From Sordaria brevicollis (Eukaryota; Ascomycota; Sordariomycetes; Sordariales; Sordariaceae), in NCBI GenBank assembly GCA_033439795.1, contig JAUTDP010000001.1:1302001-1366000 (forward strand): a stretch of 64,000 nt of DNA, in the 5' to 3' direction. Shown one piece after another: positions 32,798-43,150 of this stretch; position 1 is the stretch's first letter; each line of letters begins with the position of its first letter. A model generated the notes under the pieces. That model was not told the DNA's origin and made no database searches. It was given only the letters and a program-made list of their open reading frames with translations. Position numbers and translations under genes: made by a program.

Positions 32798-34263
32798 TTA
32801 CTGCCCCGCAAGAGTGATTTCTTCAAGCCCAAGGCCATTCGCAACTTCATCCACACTAGCTCTCTGCAAGGCCTCATACACATCAATTTCGCTGAGAATC
32901 TCTCGGCCCAGCACACCCTCCAGCTCGACTCGACTACTGCACCTCGTCGCCTGGAGTTTCCTATCTGCTGTCCCGTTCGTGTCTGCCAAGTTGGACGCGA
33001 AAATGCCTGCGGCAGAGAAAGGCAGGAAGTCTTCGTATGTGATGGGTTCACACTCGACGACGCCTGCTTGCAACAAAGCCCCCATATCGGTTGGGAGAGG
33101 CTCCTTGTTGCGCGATGTGGCATCTGCTGATACCCGGTAGCGGAAGTAGACCAGTCCTTGCTTGCGCAGCTCTGTCCAGTCGTCAGGGTAATCCTGAAAG
33201 GCCTGTGCGAGCGACTGGTCCCACCCATTCCCAAGATCAACAGCAGCAGCCAACAGCTTGTCATATAGGTCTCGGCCCTTGCGTGTAACTGCAGCACCTC
33301 GCTGCTCGACTTCGCCGAACCGGGCCGTATGCGTGCCACTCACGCCCGAGCCGCAGAACACGACTTGCTCCTCGAGAGCTTTGAAGCTGGTTTGACGCAG
33401 CAAGATCTCACATTTTCGACCAGCTGGAGGTCCTTCGATGCACTCTTTTGCCGGAAGACCTTGGCGAATCATTTCCAGTTGAACAGCGTCAATGTCCAAA
33501 GTTCGGGGTGTGAGATGGTTGATGTGGGCGCTTGGGAAGCAGACAATGTCAGCAACCATTGGGTGTTCCTGCTTGAGGCTGAGATAGGTTTCGAGGGGGA
33601 CGGTCGACCGCGAATGCCACTTGAAGACCTTGAGAGCCTCGACAATCAGCTCGTCTGCATCCTTTTGAGTCAATCTTGTTACATCTTGCTCGGCCTGGTT
33701 CATGAGCTCGCGCAGGCGAGGCGAGAAAAGCTCTCGTCGAGCAAGGATCTCAGATGCAGTCTCTCTCACTGTTGGAGAGACGATAAGATCTGGGCGCAGA
33801 ACAGTGGTGAACACTCGGAAGGGGTTTCGTCGCAGCGACTCCTCACTCGTGGGTCGAAAGGCAGTGCCGTGCAACGGGAACCCGACCATCTCGAGGTTGT
33901 AGTAGCCCACTGGATGCATTCCCATTATGGCAAAGAGGCGGCTGATCTGGCGCATCTCTTGGATTGTTCCCAGCCGAATTGCACCGTGGCGTTCGAGCTG
34001 GTGGCGGATGGGGAGATCGTCGAGGTTCTTCCCTCTCTTCTCCAGCACAGAGCTATCGACCGTACGGACAATGTCGACCAGCTTTCCGTACAAGGGAACT
34101 TCCTCTCTGTACATGTTGGACAGCGCCTGGACGAAGACCGTCCGGAGCTGGTCAGCATCCCATCTACACAATACGTTAGCACCACAACAATACAGCGGCG
34201 GGAGCTTGCTAATAGAAATGGTACATACGGCGAAGAGATCGAGCACTGTTTGGTGGAGGACAT
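32798..34263 (-). CDS. 2-oxoadipate dioxygenase/decarboxylase family protein (HglS-like, DUF1338, VOC superfamily)
   Basis: Exon 1 34263-34229 and exon 2 34163-32798 (65-bp intron GTATGT ... GCTAAC ... TAG) give 466 aa, close to the roughly 464 aa of bacterial HglS. Splicing yields MSSTKQCSISSPWDADQLRTVF, the expected family start. Metal and substrate residues appear conserved: ERHGAIR (H71 with Arg75), SAHINHLTPR (H225/H228) and RFGEVEQRG (E296/E298), corresponding to the His/His/Glu Fe(II) site and substrate Arg known in HglS. That enzyme converts 2-oxoadipate to 2-hydroxyglutarate with O2 and loss of CO2 in lysine breakdown. Here it lies among aromatic-type catabolic genes, so the true substrate may be another 2-oxo acid. 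Its 3' end is 26 bp from the stop of the convergent regulator gene. Confidence 0.9.
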
Positions 34264-34844
34264 GGTATGGTTCGGTGATGATTACCTGGTGTATTAGGTG
34301 AAGGACTTGGCGTGGGTCCGACGGTGTGAGACAGGTTAAGTGCCGTACTGCAACTCTCTAAGTAGGGCACAGATGATTTCACTTATGCTTTACAATTTCT
34401 GGGATATAGACTGGGAATATTTCCGAGTTGGATTCATTTGGACCTCCTGACTTGCCGTGTGTAGCCGACGCTATCATCCAACACACTGCTCTCTCAGGCT
34501 TCCAGGCGCAATAGATGCGGCTGGGGGTTGCGAAGTACCCTTGTACCCCTGCGGAAGAGCATCAAGGACGATCTAGCGGGCTTGGCATTTATCGAGGCGG
34601 GATTGCCGCTTTTGCTCCATGTCTCGTAGACTGGAGTTGCCAGGATGTCAAACCCGGGGCCACACAGCACATACGACGAGGTTGTACAACGGGTGACAGT
34701 CTTTGGGTGAGCAACTACAGTTACCGCCCAGCTCTATTGATGCAACTGACGAAGCGGGCACGGGGGACATGGAGAGGAAAAATGTCCTCAATGCTACTAG
34801 TCGCTGATGAAATAGTTACAGTAGACGATTCTATCTGTCCGGAT
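34264..34844. other. Intergenic region
   Basis: Promoter of the HglS-like gene and 3' flank of the dienelactone-hydrolase-like gene, both minus strand. No repeat, RNA gene or CGG-N4-CCG site was found here. Confidence 0.5.
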
Positions 34845-35662
34845 CTATGCGACAACCAACCACTCCTTGAACCAGCAGATAGCGGCCCTCATCGCCCTCT
34901 CCATACCCTTGATCTCTGCCTCATTCTGACGGTTGCCGCGCACAGAGAATCCGTGGTGCAGGCCGGGGAAATACTGGTAATCGAAGGGAACACCCAGCTT
35001 CGGAATCTCTGTCACGGCATATGTCTTCAATTCCTCGGTGAACTGAGGGTCATGTTCCGGCGCAATTATCTGCACCGGGACGCCAATGGCCCGGATTTCC
35101 TCCTTCTCCAAGAACGTCGGGTGCGCCGCGGCGATGCAATCCACAAGGGGACTGCCGCTGTTGGTTTTGGCACCGAGCTGGAAGACGGCCCACCCGCCGT
35201 AACAGTAGCCGATGGCACCGACCCGGCGGTGACGGGTACGGAGGAACTCGGCAAAGGCCTTGATCTCGGGCGCCCGGACAACCTTGGAGTTGCGGGCCAT
35301 GAACTCGGGAAGGTTCAGCTTTGCCCACTCAGCCGGGTTGTTGATAATATCGGCCGGAAGAACTTCGCCGCCGAAGCTTAGGTGGGAAGTCAGCTTTCTC
35401 ATCGTTACCCCAGTGCACTTCAATAATGAAGGAAGAAAGAGACTCACAAATCTGGAACATAGACGGTTGCGCCAACCTCTGCGGCAAAGTGGTCGGCCAG
35501 CAACCTGATGTTCGGGAACGTCCATCCATAGAGATCATGGATCATCATGACAGCCACCTCGGCGTTGGACCCTGCCACATAATAGCCCTGATTGTTCAGG
35601 GTCGCCTCATGGCCTTGGGGCTGGCCGTCCCATTTGAAACCGCTCAAGCAGCAAGAACTCAT
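34845..35662 (-). CDS. Dienelactone hydrolase family alpha/beta hydrolase
   Basis: Exon 1 35662-35448 and exon 2 35376-34845 (71-bp intron, GTGAGT donor, unusual AAG acceptor) encode 248 aa. The join gives VPDFFGGEVLP, a family hallmark. The catalytic Cys sits in GYCYGG (C130), with D181 in APEHD and H213 in PGLHHGF, the Cys-Asp-His triad of dienelactone hydrolases. The N-terminus MSSCCLSGF has no signal peptide. The family opens lactones formed in aromatic breakdown, though many fungal members have other ester or thioester substrates. It is divergently transcribed from the quinone oxidoreductase over 494 bp, and that shared promoter carries a CGG-N4-CCG site. The upstream TTG at 35674 is not a start. 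Confidence 0.9.
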
Positions 35663-36156
35663 GATGTCTTTCAAAATCGAAATTGCAGAAAAAAGCCCCC
35701 GATAGTTTGGTAAGGTCTGGATAGGTTTCAGGATCTTTGAGTGTAGGTTTTCTGTGTGATGCTATGGGTGAATCGTGTATTGGTCGCTGCTCGGTGTTAG
35801 TGGTCGCTCTCAAGTACAAGTAGACCTCTATGTCGGAAAACCGAGTCCGATTGGCGGGGGCTGTCAATTCCGTCTCAATGTTTACCAGATTCAGGGGCAT
35901 TAGTGGGACCCTGAACGGTGCCAAGAAGGGCGTGTCTTGTGTGAATATCGGCGCCTTATCTCCGCAGCCAAACTGATACACTCCATGCCAGGTACAACAC
36001 CAAGAGGCGGTTCAAGATATGGGATACACCCTTTAAGACTCAGATTTGAGAAGTCTCACACAGAATCCGTTGTTTAACGTTATTAATTATTGTTTGCTTG
36101 TTTCGAACCACGGTTAACCAGCCCAGTCATCAGTCATCATCGGCAATATCGACATC
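35663..36156. promoter_or_regulatory. Divergent promoter of the DLH-like and quinone oxidoreductase genes
   Basis: 494 bp between two start codons pointing apart, so both promoters lie here. It includes the 13-bp TGTCGGAAAACCG at 35831-35843, whose CGG-N4-CCG core is a typical binding form for dimeric Zn2Cys6 regulators. Direct control by the regulator at 29990 is an inference. Confidence 0.65.
35831..35843. promoter_or_regulatory. Putative Zn2Cys6 binding site, copy 1
   Basis: TGTCGGAAAACCG, containing the inverted triplets CGG and CCG spaced by four A bases. It lies 169 bp upstream of the DLH-like ATG and 314 bp before the quinone oxidoreductase ATG. The same 13 bases occur at 43508-43520. 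Confidence 0.55.
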
Positions 36157-37289
36157 ATGAGATCCATTCCCCAAGTACAGAAGGCCGTGGTCGTGGAAGA
36201 AGTTGGCGGGCCGGAAGTTCTTCAGTACCGCACCGACTATGCCGTTCCTCAGCCACAAGAAGGACAAGTTCTTGTCAAGAACGCTGTTTCAGGCATCAAC
36301 TACATCGACACCTACTTCCGCACCGGTCTCTATCCTTCACCCAAGCCAGAAATTCTTGGCCGCGAGGCCGCCGGAACAGTGGTCGCCTTGGGCCCCAACA
36401 CAGAGCAGTACAACTTGCAAATAGGCGACCGGGTTCTTTGGCTTGGAAATGGCGGGTATGCCGAATACTCGGCCGTGCCGGCTGCTAAAACGGTCAAGCT
36501 CCCGGATGCGCTCTCCTACGAGACGGCCGTTGCTAGCTTCATGAGCGGTCTTACCGTGCTTGCCCTGACGCGGGAGACATATGAGGTCAAGGCAGGAGAC
36601 TGGGTTCTCGTGCATGCCGCTGCTGGAGGAGCTGGGTTTTTGATGACCCAGGTTCTGAAGAAGCTCGGCGCAAAGGTTATCGGCACTGCTGGGGGTTCCG
36701 AGAAGGTTGAGCTGGTCAAGGGTCTTGGGGCCGACCATGTCATCGACTACCGAAGCGAGGAGGGCAAAGACTGGGTGTCAACGGTCATGTCTCTTACTGG
36801 AGGAAGAGGTGTCGATGTCGTTTATGACTCAGTTGGTAAGGATACTTGGGAGGGTTCTCTTGCGGTCGTCAAAAGGAAAGGCACCATTGTCTGGTTTGGC
36901 AACTCTAGCGGCCCCATTCCCCCTCTGCCACTGAAGTAAGTTGTGCATTGGTCTTATTTCTGTTTAAAATTGTTCATGTTGGCTAATTTGGTACCAGCAA
37001 ACTCTCGCCCAAGTGCGTCAAGGTTGCAAGGCCGACGTTGTTTGGTTACATTGCTACTCGCGAAGAATTTGAGAGCTACTCTAATGATCTTTTTGAGCTC
37101 CTCACATCTGGCGCTTTGAAAGTTCACATTCACGGCTTTTGCTCACTTGATGAAGTTACCCAAGCTCATAGGGTAAGTCATCCCCAACCATAGCCGTGGG
37201 TTAAAAAAAGATTGGATGCTAACAGCGCCCTCGTGTGATAGGACCTGGAGGGCCGTAAGACGTCCGGAAAGCTGCTCATCAGGGTGTAG
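36157..37289 (+). CDS. Zeta-crystallin-like NADPH:quinone oxidoreductase (MDR family)
   Basis: Exons 36157-36935, 36998-37172 and 37242-37289 encode 333 aa. The GroES-like N-terminal domain has QVLVKNAVSGINYIDTYFRTGLYPSPKPEILGREAAGTV, cut here only for description, and the cofactor-binding motif is VLVHAAAGGAGFLMTQ. The last exon supplies AHRDLEGRKTSGKLLIRV, the normal end of the family. There are no zinc-ligand cysteines, as expected for quinone reductases. These enzymes reduce quinones with NADPH in the cytosol. In this block it could recycle or detoxify a quinone formed from the aromatic substrate. Introns of 62 and 69 bp have GCTAATT and GCTAACA branch sites. The start at 36157 (ATCATGA) follows stops upstream. 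Confidence 0.92.
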
Positions 37290-38039
37290 GTTGAGATGCA
37301 GTGATGCACGGCAGATTGGAAGCTTTAGATACCTACATCTAGATGTGGATTGCAAGCGAGGGCCGCGAGCAGATCTTCCCTATAACCAGACCTTTACCCC
37401 AAGTTAATGTTAAAAATCCTCTGGTTCTCTACTACAACGAAACTGCCGATGCACATGTGCTTCTCAATTGTTTTAGAGCCGGGTTGATTGACCTGGATAC
37501 AATTGTCAAATGGTAGATGAGCCGGCACCGAAAGAAAGGGGTTATGGTAGTCTACTTCCGTATCTGTTCTTCCGCATCTGGGAAACCTTCCCGATGTTGG
37601 CATCGTTGATTATCATAGCCGTATCCGAAGCAGAAGCTGTTCATGTTTCCATTGTGGCATTTGTGTGGTCCATTTTTCGTAAGCGTTGCCGCCCACCTTC
37701 GACCTGATCCCGGGTGTCTGCTGGTGGAGTGGACATCTTGACGGATGTGTAGGGGTACCCCACCCGCACATGGCCGCATCGCTTCATCTCCTGGGGTGGA
37801 CATTGGGCGGAAAGGCGGAATATCGCTCCCACCGCCAAGCATAGGGTAGGCAACTTGGCCATTGATGCGAGCTGAGAATCGATTTTGTAGCTACGTCTAT
37901 GTATTCGAATAGAACTTCAAGTGCTCAGACTGCACTTACATGAAGACCGAACCATAAACTCTATAATTTACTCATGTTTCTGCAACCCTGGCTCTTTCCG
38001 AGACAAGCACACCTCATCGCTCGTAGACTCATCAGAATC
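37290..38039. other. Intergenic region upstream of the FAH-family gene
   Basis: 3' flank of the quinone oxidoreductase and promoter of the FAH-like hydrolase. CGG triplets occur (for example 37807-37820, GGCGGAAAGGCGG) but not in the CGG-N4-CCG form. No gene was recognised; short open frames overlap without motifs. Confidence 0.5.
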
Positions 38040-38988
38040 ATGGCCTCTTCAACCACATTTGAGCGTATCATTCGCTTCCAGGATGAAGATGGGCAGTCCA
38101 GATACGGCGAGCCCGCCGTCTCCTCTGTTGACGAGCTTGATCAAGCCGTCTCTCAAGGAAGTCTGAAGGCAACTGTCTGGGAAGGCAGCAACATCTTCAG
38201 CCTCACACCAACCACTCAAGCCGCCAATGTCAAGAAGTTGCTGCCCCTTCTAACTGCGGATGATGTCCCTATTGTTAAGTGTGTGGGTCTGAACTACATC
38301 AAGCACAGTAAGTGTTGTTTGTCTACACCTCTACCAGAGTGTTATGACACTCGAGACTAACTCCGAGTGTCAAGTCCAAGAAGGCGGACGCAAGCCGCCC
38401 CCGTATCCCTCCATCTTCATCAAGCCCCGCACAGCGGTGGCTGGCTTCAATGAGGACATACCCATCCCCAAACTTGCTCAGGATGACCAGCTCGACTACG
38501 AGGGCGAGCTGTGCATTGTGATTGGCAAGACGGGCAAGGACATTCCCAAGAGCGAGGCACTTCAGCACATTGCTGGCTTCGTGTCTTCCAACGACGTTTC
38601 TGCCAGGAAGTGGCAGCGCGACCCGGCCTATGCCGGCGGCGTGCCACAATGGTGCTTCAGCAAGGGCTTTGACAAGTTTGCGCCCCTCGGACCTGTACTT
38701 GTTTCTCCCAAGGTTGTTGGGAATGCCGGAAACCTGAGACTGCGGACTTTTGTCAACGGAGAGTTGCGTCAAGACACCAACACTAGCGACTTGCTCTTCA
38801 ACACCGAGGACATTGTCGCTTTTGTCAGCCAGGGAACGACGCTTGAGGCTGGAACGGTTATCATGACTGGTACGCCGGCCGGAGTTGCTATGGGCATGAA
38901 GGAGCCGAAGTGGTTGAAGGATGGCGATGTTGTTGAGGTCAAGATTGAGCAGCTGGGAAGTGTTAAGAACCGCATGTCCTTTCAATAG
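38040..38988 (+). CDS. Fumarylacetoacetate hydrolase family protein (acylpyruvate/fumarylpyruvate hydrolase-like)
   Basis: Exons 38040-38307 and 38375-38988 (67-bp intron, GACTAAC branch site, AAG acceptor) encode 293 aa. The join restores GLNYIKHIQEGGRKPPPYPSI, typical of fungal FAH-family proteins. Metal ligands are the Glu pair in DYEGELCIVIGK and the Asp in FVSSNDVSARKWQ; GTPAGVAMG near the end is the C-terminal signature. The family hydrolyses the C-C bond of acylpyruvates. Next to a gentisate dioxygenase-like gene, fumarylpyruvate (gentisate route) is the most plausible substrate, giving fumarate and pyruvate, but sequence alone cannot separate this from related diketone hydrolases or oxaloacetate decarboxylases. 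Confidence 0.91.
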
Positions 38989-39226
38989 GCAGTTGTAAAT
39001 GTTACGTGTTTCAGATTAAAGATCATTCAGTGGCCCTATCTATGGTTGTTTCTTCTCATGTTAACACGCATATGCGGTAGAGGTAACAGGGCGAGGTTGC
39101 AAAAGTACGTTGATGCAAATGTAGTAGCAGTAGTAGTAGTATGAGCCATGATTCATTGTTCTACGCACCATTTACACTATTTCAACCAATCTTGAAACTT
39201 GTCCACACACCCAAGATATCTAATAA

Positions 39227-39849
39227 TCATGCACCTGGCATTGTAGGGAAGCTCTTGACTTCCGGAGCCGCCACCGCAACTTTCCTACTCGCAAAAAACT
39301 CGGTCTTGTAGGCAAACTTCTCCAAGCTGGTGAGTGTAAAGTGTCAGTCAGTTCATGCTTGTCAAATGTGAGCTCCATACCCAGGGGTATGGACTTCTAG
39401 GTAGGCTCTGGGGCTACTCACCCTTGGTCCAGAAGCGATGTACGGACAATGTAAGTGTCACCTCGGTGCTTCATCGGAATCGTCCACATTGTGCAGCCGC
39501 ATCTCGAGCAAAACACTTTATGCTTCTCACAGCCGCTCACATTATCGTGCAACACCCATGTGCTGAGAAGATTGTCGCCTTGCAGGACTTGAACGTTTTT
39601 GCGTGGAAACTTGGCGGACTAGGCGGTTGCAAGTTAGCTACATATTGGTATGCCATACATGGAGGCAACTACCAAAGTCTCTTCAAGAAATGCGGCAGGA
39701 GCGATTTTGGTCCGTCTTACAATCTGTCCGACACTACCGGCGTTCTTGGTGCAGTGGGAGCAGTAGCACATGAACACATTATCCGGCGCACCCCGAACTG
39801 AGAACTTGACTCCTTCGCAGAGGCAGGCGCCGTTCGTGATGTCTTCCAT
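39227..39849 (-). CDS. GFA-domain (Mss4-like fold) protein
   Basis: Three exons, 39849-39673, 39618-39422 and 39326-39227, encode 157 aa. Intron 1 has a weak GTAGTT donor but a good GCTAAC branch site and keeps frame; intron 2 has GTGAGT ... CAG. Conserved cysteines are GACLC (C9, C11), CYCSHC (C28, C30, C33) and FCSRCGC (C96, C99), the zinc-binding pattern of the glutathione-dependent formaldehyde-activating (GFA/CENP-V) family. WTIP after the second Cys pair is also typical. Biochemical roles of fungal members are mostly unknown; a glutathione-linked step is suggested by name only. The gene is convergent with the FAH-like gene (238 bp apart) and divergent from the gentisate dioxygenase gene. 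The upstream TTG at 39879 is not a start. Confidence 0.87.
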
Positions 39850-40563
39850 GATGAAATGACTGCTGATTGCTGGATTCAATATGATGGGTCTGTCTACTTG
39901 TAACTGGATAACAACGGAACACGAACTGCTTCTCGAGGCCCGTCACACCTGCCATTTTAGGTATTTCTCCAGTTGCATTGCTTCCTTCATGTTGGGTCGT
40001 AAAAGGTATGCAACCCAGGAGGAAGGTCTGGTACACCCTTCTGGTGGACGTACCTTCCCGCGCTTCCGCCTTTTCTCCGCCCGCGCGCGCGCTTGCCCAC
40101 TGCCTGCCCACTGCCTGCCCGCATGCCCGCATACCTCGGTTCCAGTCCCCCCGCACAACACCAATAGCGGGTAAATGATTCCCGCCCGCTTCATCAATAG
40201 TAGTTACCGTCCATTTTGGCATCACGGTACACTTTGTCGAAGATGCAGCGCCAGGGGTCTTCGCGAACTTGGCCAGCCAGAACCTCAAGTGACATGCCAC
40301 ATGACTACACTACCTCTCACCACCTACCTAGAGGTACCTACCTACCTTTGCCTTGAAGAGGTAGGCTATCTCTGATCTGCCTCCATGTACCATTGCAAAA
40401 CAGGCCTTCCAGACACTTCCTACAGTCATCAGTAGCATTATAACCTCCTTCCAGGCCTGCCTGTTGTGAGTTTCTCTTGTAATTAGGTTCTAGTCTTAAA
40501 CCACTGATTCTGATACTCTACAAGCCCAAGATCCGCATCAGCCACACATGCCTATCGTGCACC
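39850..40563. promoter_or_regulatory. Divergent promoter region of the GFA and gentisate dioxygenase-like genes
   Basis: 714 bp between two starts pointing apart. It includes a CG-rich run at 40078-40095 and repeated CCCACTGCCTG at about 40095-40116. No CGG-N4-CCG site was seen by eye. Repeats of CCTACC occur at 40313-40348. Confidence 0.5.
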
Positions 40564-41586
40564 ATGTCTCCAAAAACAGAGGCCCCCATCAAGAGCGACA
40601 ACGCTGGCGCCTCATCTGAACAGAGTCCAAATGTGGACCAGTTCTACGCCAGCATGTCAACAGCAAACGTCTCCCCTCTCTGGACGGTACTGGACAAGAT
40701 GGTGCCGCCCAGGCCCAATCCCAAGGCTTTGGTGACGAGCTGGCCTTACGACGCCATCCGGCCACTGCTCATGAAGTCGGGCGAGCTTATCTCAGCTGAA
40801 GATGCCGAGCGACGCGTTCTCATGCTCAACAATCCGACTTTGGGCGCTCCCTACACAACCGACACCCTCTACGCCGGGCTCCAGCTCATCTTGCCTGGTG
40901 AAACCGCGCCGGCTCACCGGCATGTTGCGTTTGCCCTTCGCTTCATTGTCGAGGGGTCGCGTGGATTTACTGCCGTCGAGGGACAGAAGCTGGTTATGGA
41001 GCGGGGCGACGTGATTCTGACACCGAGCTGGCACTGGCACGATCACGGCAGCGAGGGGGATGGCCCCATGGTGTGGCTGGACGGTCTTGACCTTCCCGTT
41101 TTCCGCTTCCTGCCCGTCAACTTTGCCGAAAACTATGCCGAGTCGCGCTATCCAAGCGTCCCGGCAGGTGACAGCAACTTGAAGATTCCCTGGTCCGAGG
41201 TTGCCGCCATTCTCGATGCCGACAAGGACGGGCAGGCACATGCCCGCTACGACTACCATTTGGGGGCGGACGGCAAGCACCTGTCCAAGACGGTCTCTGC
41301 CCAGGCGGAACGCATTGCAGCAGGCGCTACGACCAAGCCCCTGCGTGAGACGGTCTCGTTGATCTACCATGTGTACGACGGAGAGGGATACACGACCTTG
41401 GTTACGCCGGGCTCAGATGGGAAGGAACAAAACGTGCAGTGGAAGGCGAGGGACACTTTTGCTGTGCCTGCTTGGAGCATCGTTTCTCACACGTGCACAT
41501 CACAAAGCGGCCATGCTTACTTGTTTGCCAATAACGATAGGCCCATGATCGAGGGTCTAGGAATGTATAGGAAGGAAGAACTTTAG
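40564..41586 (+). CDS. Gentisate 1,2-dioxygenase-like bicupin
   Basis: Intronless, 340 aa. The N-terminal cupin carries the Fe(II) ligands of gentisate dioxygenases: APAHRHVAFALRFIVEG (H118, H120) and TPSWHWHDHG (H159); the 41-residue gap from H118 to H159 equals that between the known ligands H104 and H145 of the E. coli enzyme. The C-terminal cupin (TVSLIYHVYDGEGYT to DTFAVPAWSIVSHTC) is structural. The enzyme inserts O2 between C1 and C2 of gentisate to give maleylpyruvate. It lies between the GFA gene (divergent) and the TetX-like monooxygenase (convergent), 1.6 kb from the FAH-like hydrolase. The N-terminal 35 residues are polar and poorly conserved. A related salicylate- or hydroxynaphthoate-cleaving activity is possible. 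Confidence 0.93.
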   Translation: MSPKTEAPIKSDNAGASSEQSPNVDQFYASMSTANVSPLWTVLDKMVPPRPNPKALVTSWPYDAIRPLLMKSGELISAEDAERRVLMLNNPTLGAPYTTDTLYAGLQLILPGETAPAHRHVAFALRFIVEGSRGFTAVEGQKLVMERGDVILTPSWHWHDHGSEGDGPMVWLDGLDLPVFRFLPVNFAENYAESRYPSVPAGDSNLKIPWSEVAAILDADKDGQAHARYDYHLGADGKHLSKTVSAQAERIAAGATTKPLRETVSLIYHVYDGEGYTTLVTPGSDGKEQNVQWKARDTFAVPAWSIVSHTCTSQSGHAYLFANNDRPMIEGLGMYRKEEL

Positions 41587-41903
41587 TTTGGTTTAGAACG
41601 TTGTCCAGAAAAATGCGGTCAACGGCTGTAAATGGACGCATATTCACGATTATCGAATATGTGTATTACAACTGTCATATATTGTACAGAATGCCCACTG
41701 AATTCCACCACATCTTTCTCTGAGCGTCATAAGTAATAGGTATCGACGGGTGCCCGAAGAATGGTGTTAGCTCATGAAGAGAAAAATATTGTTTTTAAAA
41801 GGCAAAAAAAGAAGAGGAAAAATAGCGGGGAGGGTGCAATAAGTTGGTAAACGATGTAAACTATGCCAATCAACAACTTTATTTCTACAGTTACAAAGTG
41901 CTA
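41587..41903. other. Convergent intergenic region
   Basis: 3' flanks of the gentisate dioxygenase-like gene and the TetX-like monooxygenase. It is A-rich around 41785-41825. No gene was seen. Confidence 0.5.
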
Positions 41904-43150
41904 TCAAATATGATCTGTGGTGCCAATCAGCGGCTTTCCTGAACTCATAACCTCAATGAAAGTCTTGGGCGATTCCTTCTCGAAGAACATGGCCTGACTC
42001 ATCAAGCTCCTCGTGATGACATCGATGGCAAATGGGAACATGTCCTTCTCATAAGCTGCCACAGCCTCGCCGGTGATACCGAGCTCCTTGAGTTTGCCTG
42101 CCAGTATGCAAGAGTCACGCATTGCGCAGTTGACGCCGTCGCCAACAAAGGGCGTGGTGACATGGGCAGCATCTCCGATCAGTGTCACTCCGGAGACCGA
42201 CTGCCAGTTCAGCCGGTCCGTGGGGAAGTAGTACATGATCCATGGCCTGAACGGCCCGTCGCTGTTGAGGATGATTTCCTGCATCTCCTTCGAGTACGGG
42301 CCGAAGAAGTCGTCTCGCATGAGATATTTCTTGAGTGCTTCCCAATCGGAGACGTCGACGATTCCACTGGTGGGAAAGTTCTCCGGTCCGGGGATACCGA
42401 CATCGACACGGTAATGGCCGTCGCCCTGGCGTGAGTTGAACATGTGCACGCCGTTACCCATGACAATCATGGAACCCATGCGGCAGAGTTCTTTCATCTT
42501 GGGATAGAAAGGGTTCTCTGGCAAAATCTTGGTTGTGATGTAGAAAAAGCCAGAGTATACGGGCTTTGCATCTGTGACCTATTATTGTGAATGGGGCTGG
42601 TTAGTTTGGAAATCCATCAACTCGGGCATTGTTGGGATTCGGGACATACCAGATGCCTGATCTTGCTGTTGAGACCATCGGCACCAACGACTAGTTTGAA
42701 TCCAGCCGCAGTTGAGCCGTCGGCAAAGGTCAAGACAATCTGGCCGCTCTCGTCCCGCTCCGCCTTTGCAACCGGCTTTCTCCAGTGGACCTTTTCTTTG
42801 GGAATTCCGCTCAGCAGGACCTTGCGGATTGCCCAGCGGTCAATCTCGGGGGCATCACGGCCTTCGCCAAAGTCAAAGAGGCTGTTGCCCCTGTGGTCGA
42901 ACAGACGGTGGATGGTGGCGTCACCGGTCCTGGCATACTTTTTGAACTCTTCATAAACTCCAGCCTCTCGCATGGCCCGCTGTCCACTTCCGGGATGGAG
43001 GTCGAGGCAGCCACCACGGGGAGGGACATCCTCGGCGCTGCTCTCGTAGACAACGTAGTCAAACCCGCCCTGCTTCTCCAGAACTGCCGCCAGAGCAAGG
43101 CCGGACGGCCCTCCTCCCACAATGGCAATCTTGTTGGACTGTAAAGACAT
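41904..43150 (-). CDS. TetX-like FAD-dependent monooxygenase
   Basis: Exon 1 43150-42650 and exon 2 42578-41904 (71-bp intron, GTATGT ... AACTAAC ... TAG, phase 0) encode 391 aa. FAD motif: KIAIVGGGPSGLALAAVLEK at residues 7-26. GGCLDLHPGSGQRAMREAGV and PEIDRWAIRKVLL closely follow the pattern of the TetX family, which has GG.LDLH...GQ.AM..AG and PEI.R..LR.ILL. DG motif: VVGADGLNSKIR; GD motif: GVTLIGDAAHVTTPFVGDGVN. So this is an intact group A flavin monooxygenase, most similar by motif to tetracycline-modifying enzymes rather than to 3-hydroxybenzoate 6-hydroxylases. In this cluster it could hydroxylate an aromatic precursor to a gentisate-type diol; that is inference. A CGG-N4-CCG site lies 358 bp upstream of its start. 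Confidence 0.9.

Noticed and set aside
33329..34297. 322-codon plus-strand frame
   Set aside because: Antisense to the HglS-like gene; that gene has the metal-site motifs and correct length.
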